Program-made: the position numbers and the translations under genes | From: Dermatemys mawii | Lineage: Eukaryota; Chordata; Testudines; Dermatemydidae | NCBI GenBank assembly: GCA_007922305.1 | Contig: ML677348.1 | Coordinates: 21,051,263 to 21,115,262, forward strand | Reading direction: 5' to 3' | Length of the DNA: 64,000 nucleotides | Notes under the pieces: model-generated | The model's input: only the letters and a program-made list of their open reading frames with translations | Databases searched by the model: none | What the model was told of the DNA's origin: nothing | Shown here: one piece after another, positions 59,950-64,000 of the stretch | Layout of the letters: every line of letters starts with the position of its first letter | Numbering within the stretch: the stretch's first letter is position 1

Positions 59950-60278
59950 CCATCATTTTGAGTGTATAGTTGGGATTATGTTTTCATTGTGCATTACTCT
60001 GCATTTATCAACAATGAATTTCATCTGGCATTTTGTTACCCAGTCACCCAGTTTTGTAAGATCCCTTCACAGTCTGCTTTGGACTTAACTATCTTGAGTC
60101 ATTTTGTATCACCTGCAAATTTTGCCACTTCACTCTTTACCCGTTTTTCCAGATCATTTATGAATATGTTGAATAGCACTGGTCCCAGTACAGATCTCTG
60201 GGGGACACCACTATTTACCTCTCTCGACTGTGAAAACAGGACATGTATTCCTACCCTTTCTTTCCTATATTTTAACCA
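59950..60278 (-). mobile_element. CR1-L3-like LINE, 3' portion of split copy
   Basis: On the minus strand [46 protein letters not shown], then text ending near KFIVDKCRVMHNENI. The catalytic box ADDT reads AGDT, so one essential aspartate is lost. The RT text stops at 60278 and resumes on the far side of a 2.1-kb insert at 62383. Confidence 0.85.
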
Positions 60279-62382
60279 TACAGTCTAACGCCTCTTTCTG
60301 CAGGTGTATTAGGAGAGGAGCAGCCATGAACCAAGAAGCAGAAAGTCACATCCACTCATTCCATCTAAACTATATTAAAACAACGTAATAAGCAGGATGT
60401 TAAGAAGACAATCCTGTCCTAATGGTACCCACCAACACCAGATAAAGAAACAGATCTATGACACACTGCATCCCATATTCTTCACGGTGATATTATTATA
60501 TGATTATAGCATAATGATGATGTGTTTTATGCAAGATAAGTCATGTGAGGTGTCATTGGAAGAGTTATGATTTGCTAAATGATTATCCTATTTGGATGCA
60601 TGTATCATTTTTGTATCTGACATTATGAATATTGACTATGTACTTGTATTTTACATGTAGTTACACCTGGGCAACCCCCACTAGACAAGATGCTTTCATT
60701 CTAGATAGCTGGTTTGTAAGGGCCTACTCAGGGCAATGAGCCAACAGAAAGAAGCTTTTCCTAAGGCCTATTGTTATCTCCCACCTGGGGAGCCTTCCTG
60801 AGAACACTTCAAACAGCCTGTAAGTAATGGCTGCTATGACTCTACAAGGATATGTGATCAGGCCACATGATGCTGGACTTCCTCTTCGGATGTCAGTATT
60901 TTTCCACAGATTAGTCTAGGAACCAAGCTTTGGAACAAAGGGATCCCACCATTGCAAAAACTATATGAGAGAGGAAGTGACATCACTCCTGGAAACACTT
61001 AAGGAAAAAAGACTGAATTGGGGAAGTGCTAGACCCAGGCAAAAGGGATTTCTAGCCTGTGTATGAAAAATCTGGGGATTCCTAGCTGTAAAACAAATGC
61101 AGCTTGCCCTTAAGAATTTGCAGCCTTCTTGTATCATTTTTTAGGATGAGAATCTGCTCATTTATATCGAATCTATCTAGTATATTAAACTTAATTTGCA
61201 TTTTTATTGGCGAGCTACTCTGTTTTGATCTGTTTGCCATCCCTTACAATCACTTAAAATCTATCTTTTGTAGTTAATACACTTGTTTTTGTTTTAATCT
61301 AAGTCAGTGAGCTTTGACTGGAATGTTTGGGGAAAAATCTCTGCTTGGGTACCACAAATGTGCATTATGCACATGTTCTTTTCACATTGAGGGAGAGGCA
61401 GACTGAGTATTAAACCGGGTAACTACAGCTGGGTCTGTCACTACCTGTATGAATGCTGGTGAAAATGCAGGTGAGAGGGTTTTGCAGCTGGTCACGGCAA
61501 TACAGTGTGAGAGGGAGCCCAGGGTTGGGGGTCAGTGATACCCCAGTTCCAAGTGTCACCCCAGGGGGAACCCATCACAAGATCTTAAGATGTTTAAAGA
61601 AAAATGTGTTTGATTACATTCTGTCTGGCAAGGAACCACTTATCAACAGTGTGAGTGTGAAATCTATACTTCTTTATTGTTTTACCTTTATAGCCCCTGC
61701 TTCTTTATTGTTTAGCTGTATTGTTTCTGTCTGTTGCAAAATTAATTTTGCATGATTTAAATCAACTAAGGTGGTGGGGTATGGCTGGATAAAGAATTGT
61801 TTCATAATATGTTAGGACTGGTAACATTATTATTTTGTAATACTTTAGTAAAATAATTGGTTAAGGTACAGCTAAGCGGGACTCAAGTTTCACTGTATAA
61901 ACTGGGGTCCACCTGGAAGCTCTCTGGAACCAACTCCAGGACACAGCCCCAAGATCAGAGCTGCCAGACTTCAACACCCTGCCAACTATACCATGCACAA
62001 GCTGGAGTCCCCAGACAACCTGATCCTGACTAGCCAGCAACAAAAGTTAATCTGCCTTATTGGGAGTGGTGAGCTTTCTGTGCTCAAAGTGTGTATTCTG
62101 TTTTGGTGACTGTTAATAAATACAGGTTAAGGATATTACTGTGTAAGGCTCTTTCACTAGTAAAAGAGCCCAGAAACCCACAGAAGAGTATGCCCTGAGC
62201 CCTAGGAAGTGTGTACTTAAATTAACCAGATTACACCCTGAGTCATAGGAATTGGGTGAAGTTAGGTGCCTTTTTCCCAGAGCCCTAGGAACTGGCAAAT
62301 GGTGAGGGTGCTTAGATCGACCAAGTTACACCTCGATCCCTAGGAACTGGATAAAGATGGGTGTCAGAGTGTACAAATAACA
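60279..62382 (-). mobile_element. 2.1-kb insert in CR1, LTR-like or unclassified
   Basis: Bounded by the 6-bp duplication TAACCA (60273-60278 and 62383-62388) inside a CR1 RT. On the minus strand it runs from TGTTATTTGTACACTCTGAC to TTAGACTGTA. TG at the start and a 6-bp duplication suggest an LTR-type element; the end TA instead of CA does not. No coding frame of weight is present. Near the 62.2-62.37 kb end lie four imperfect repeat units. The block around 61500-61570 contains GTGATACCCCAGTTCCAAGT and CACCCCAGGGGGAACCC, text I associate with turtle LTRs. Class left open. Confidence 0.7.
62193..62370 (-). repeat. Four imperfect repeat units, CCCTAGGAA core
   Basis: Units begin at about 62193, 62236, 62277 and 62331, each with GAGCCCTAGGAA or a near variant (GAGTCATAGGAA, GATCCCTAGGAA). 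Units 1 and 3 also share a second block, AACCAGATTACA versus GACCAAGTTACA, giving a two-unit higher-order period of about 85-95 bp. They lie near the TG end of the insert, where LTR enhancer repeats often sit. Confidence 0.75.
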
Positions 62383-64000
62383 TAACCAGTTATGGATCAA
62401 GGAGAGGACCTTTCAGCTTCTCCCATGATTCCTTATTTTGCTTAAAAGCCTTTGGAAAGGGACCCTGTCAAAGACTTTTTGAAAGTCCATGTACACTATA
62501 TCCACTGGATCACCCTTCTCCATATGGTTAATGAATCCCCATCAAATTCTAATAGACTGGTGAGGTATGATTTCCCTTTACAAGAGCCATGTGGACTCTT
62601 CCCTAACATATTTTGTTCATTGCTGTGTCTGATATTTCTGTTCTTTATTGTAGACTCAATCAATTTGCCTGGTACTGAAGTTAGGCTCACCAGCCTGTAA
62701 TTGCTAGGAGCACCTCTGGAGCCCTTTTTAAAAACTGGTGTTGCGTTAGATAAGTACCAGCTATCTGCTATAGAGGCTGGTTTAAGCAACAGAATACATG
62801 CCACAATTAGTAATCCCACTATTTCATATTTGATTTCCTTCAGAAGTCTTGGGTGAATACTACCTGGTCTTGGAGACTCATTACTGTTTAATTTATCAAT
62901 TTGTTCCAAAACCTCCTCAACTGGAACCTCAATCTGGGGATGTTCCTCAAATTTGTCACCTAAAAAGAATGGCATAGGTATGGAAATCTCCCTCACACAC
63001 TCTGGAGTGTAGATCCATGCAAAGAATTCATTTACGTTCTCTGAAAGGGCTTTGTCGTCCTTGGGTGCTTCTTTAGCACCTCGATCATCCAGTGGCCTCA
63101 CTTATTGTTTAGCAGGCCTCCTAGTTCTGATGCACTGAAAAAAGCATTGTTAGTTTGTGTGTCTTTTGCTAGTTGCTATTCAAATTTGTTTTTGGCTTGG
63201 TTAATTATTCTCTTACAACTGACTTTCCAGAGTTCATGCCCCTTTCTACTTTTCTCAGTAGCATTCCTTTAAAATTGGAAGTGAAATGTCTTCTGTTTCT
63301 TTTACTCTGTTTAGCTATGGTGGCATTTTTGGTCCTCTTTCTATTTTGTTTGTTTATTTGTAGTATGCATATAGTTTGAGCCTGTGTTATAGCATTCTTT
63401 TAAAAGTTTCTATGCAGCTTGCAGGCTATTCACTTCTGTGACTGTTTCTTTTAACTTCCATTTAACTAGCCTCCTCATTTTTATTTAATTTCCTTTTATG
63501 ATATTAAATGCTACTGTGCTGAGTTTCTTTGGTATTTTTCTTCCTACAAGGATGTTAAATTTAATTTAATTATGGTCACTATTACCAAGTGGTTCATCTA
63601 TATTCACCTTTTGGACTAGATCCTGTGTGCCACTTAGGACTAAATCAAGAATTGCTTGTCCCTTGTGGGCTCAAGCACTAGCTGCTCCAAGTAGTCATGA
63701 ATGGTGTTGAGACATTTCATCTCTGAAGCCAGTCTTGAGATGACATGTTCCCAGTCAATATGGGAAAGCTGCAATCCCATTATTATCTGATTTTCTGTTT
63801 GTGTAGCCTCTCTAATCTCACTGAGCATTTCACATCACCGTCAGGGGATCGGAAATATATTCCTTCTGCTATACTCTTTATTCAAGCACAGAATTTCTAG
63901 CCCTGGAGAGGCTATGGTACTGTTTGATTCATTTAAGATTTTTACTAGATTTCACTCTATGCTTTCTTTCACATATAGTGCTCTCTCCTCCACTAGCACA
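62383..64000 (-). mobile_element. CR1-L3-like LINE, 5' portion of split copy, runs off the window
   Basis: On the minus strand, from high to low coordinates: endonuclease text MLSEIREATQTENQI, HIDWEHVISRLASEM, LEQLVLEPTRDK at about 63830-63640; then the linker; then RT: KALSENVNEFFAWIYTPE, PGSIHPRLLKEIKYEIVGLL, KKGSRGAPSNYRLVSLTSVP, GKLIESTIK, and MDFQKVFDRVPFQRLLSKI, ending at IHNWL just before the insert. It shares the 201-codon frame at 63101-62496. The endonuclease GDFN motif is degraded (MGLQLS). The full copy would be at least 1.95 kb without the insert. Confidence 0.87.
62496..63101 (-). pseudogene. CR1-L3-like RT N-terminal remnant, 201 codons open
   Basis: The frame carries the pre-RT segment (DDKALSENVNEFFAWIYT), the PGSIHPRLLKE block, the RT fingers block NYRLVSLTSVPGKLIES and the SPHGSCKGKSYLTSLLEF block, at roughly residues 18-35, 80-95, 132-150 and 165-185. 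A frameshift near 62530 then moves the DFQKVFD palm motif into another frame. The starting ATG is internal to the real ORF2. It belongs to the split CR1 copy at 59950-64000. Confidence 0.85.

Larger units (their letters stand above)
21623..64000 (-). other. LRCH1 intron 1 (partial, at least 42 kb)
   Basis: Everything upstream of the exon at 21478-21622 on the minus strand. In mammals a very long first intron separates the LRCH1 first exon, which encodes a low-complexity N-terminus, from the LRR exons; this layout matches. No coding segment other than transposon remnants was seen. Stretches without a recognised element include 21623-22370, 22515-23720, 25115-26885, 27240-28545, 29270-29800, 31145-31635, 33240-33985, 34880-35575, 35790-36800, 37525-38970, 39490-40090, 40225-42005, 45210-46740, 48770-49010, 50350-51200, 51565-52235, 54330-54880, 55870-56485, 58130-58720 and 58875-59945. 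Confidence 0.7.

Noticed and set aside
1..64000. CRISPR arrays, bacterial genes or viral insertions with intact genes
   Set aside because: No regularly spaced repeats with unique spacers and no compact coding were seen; all retroelement coding is broken by stops or frameshifts.

Overview
This is a vertebrate nuclear window, most likely from a cryptodiran (hidden-necked) turtle. Three things point there: CR1 LINEs dominate, with some copies ending in the TGATTCTATGATTCTATG-type tail of birds, crocodilians and turtles; there is a tRNA-derived SINE whose 3' end copies a CR1 tail (the turtle Cry SINE type, a family attribution made from memory); and DIRS-type tyrosine-recombinase retroelements and many 8-bp-TSD hAT elements are present. 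No bacterial-style operons, CRISPR arrays or RNA genes are present. Nearly all open reading frames in the window are chance frames or decayed transposon coding.

The one cellular gene is on the minus strand. Five exons at 21622-21478, 8062-7936, 4639-4534, 1865-1729 and 460-333 have AG acceptors and GT donors, join in frame (junction phases 2, 0, 1, 0) and encode about 214 residues of continuous leucine-rich repeats followed by a conserved post-LRR linker. The sequence fits LRCH1 (leucine-rich repeat and calponin-homology protein), most likely its exons 2 to 6. Exon 1 and the promoter should lie beyond base 64000, and the exons for the C-terminal calponin-homology domain before base 1. The window is therefore mostly intron 1 (at least 42 kb) and intron 2 (13.4 kb).

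The introns hold a layered record of transposition. Region by region: 0.8-1.1 kb hAT; 3.2-4.0 kb hAT deletion derivative; 5.7 kb MITE; 8.9 kb MIR-like; 10.5-12.0 kb CR1; 14.5-15.2 kb DIRS RNase H remnant; 15.4-16.5 kb long inverted duplication; 17.1-17.8 kb solo LTR; 19.1 kb MITE; 20.06-21.4 kb DIRS recombinase end with a hAT inside; 23.7-25.1 kb hAT filled with other repeats; 26.9 kb hAT; 28.6-29.3 kb solo LTR; 29.8, 32.7, 32.9 and 39.2 kb MITEs; 31.6-32.5 kb GC-rich hAT; 34.0-34.9 kb hAT carrying foreign GC-rich DNA; 36.8-37.5 kb repeat with a 100-bp hairpin; 42.0-45.2 kb long CR1; 47.6 kb SINE; 47.8-48.5 kb CR1; 52.6-54.3 kb CR1; 55.0-55.7 kb solo LTR; 56.5-58.1 kb fold-back hAT with two opposed transposase ends; 59.9-64.0 kb CR1 split by a 2.1-kb insert.

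The most interesting signals are the fold-back hAT family (two opposed 3' transposase ends, exact TSDs, three copies sharing a right-hand junction), the CR1 interrupted by a 2.1-kb element with a clean 6-bp target duplication and internal tandem repeats, and the two DIRS remnants. I found no convincing new cellular system; the novelty here is in transposon architecture. All family names rest on recognising motifs by eye, with no database search.
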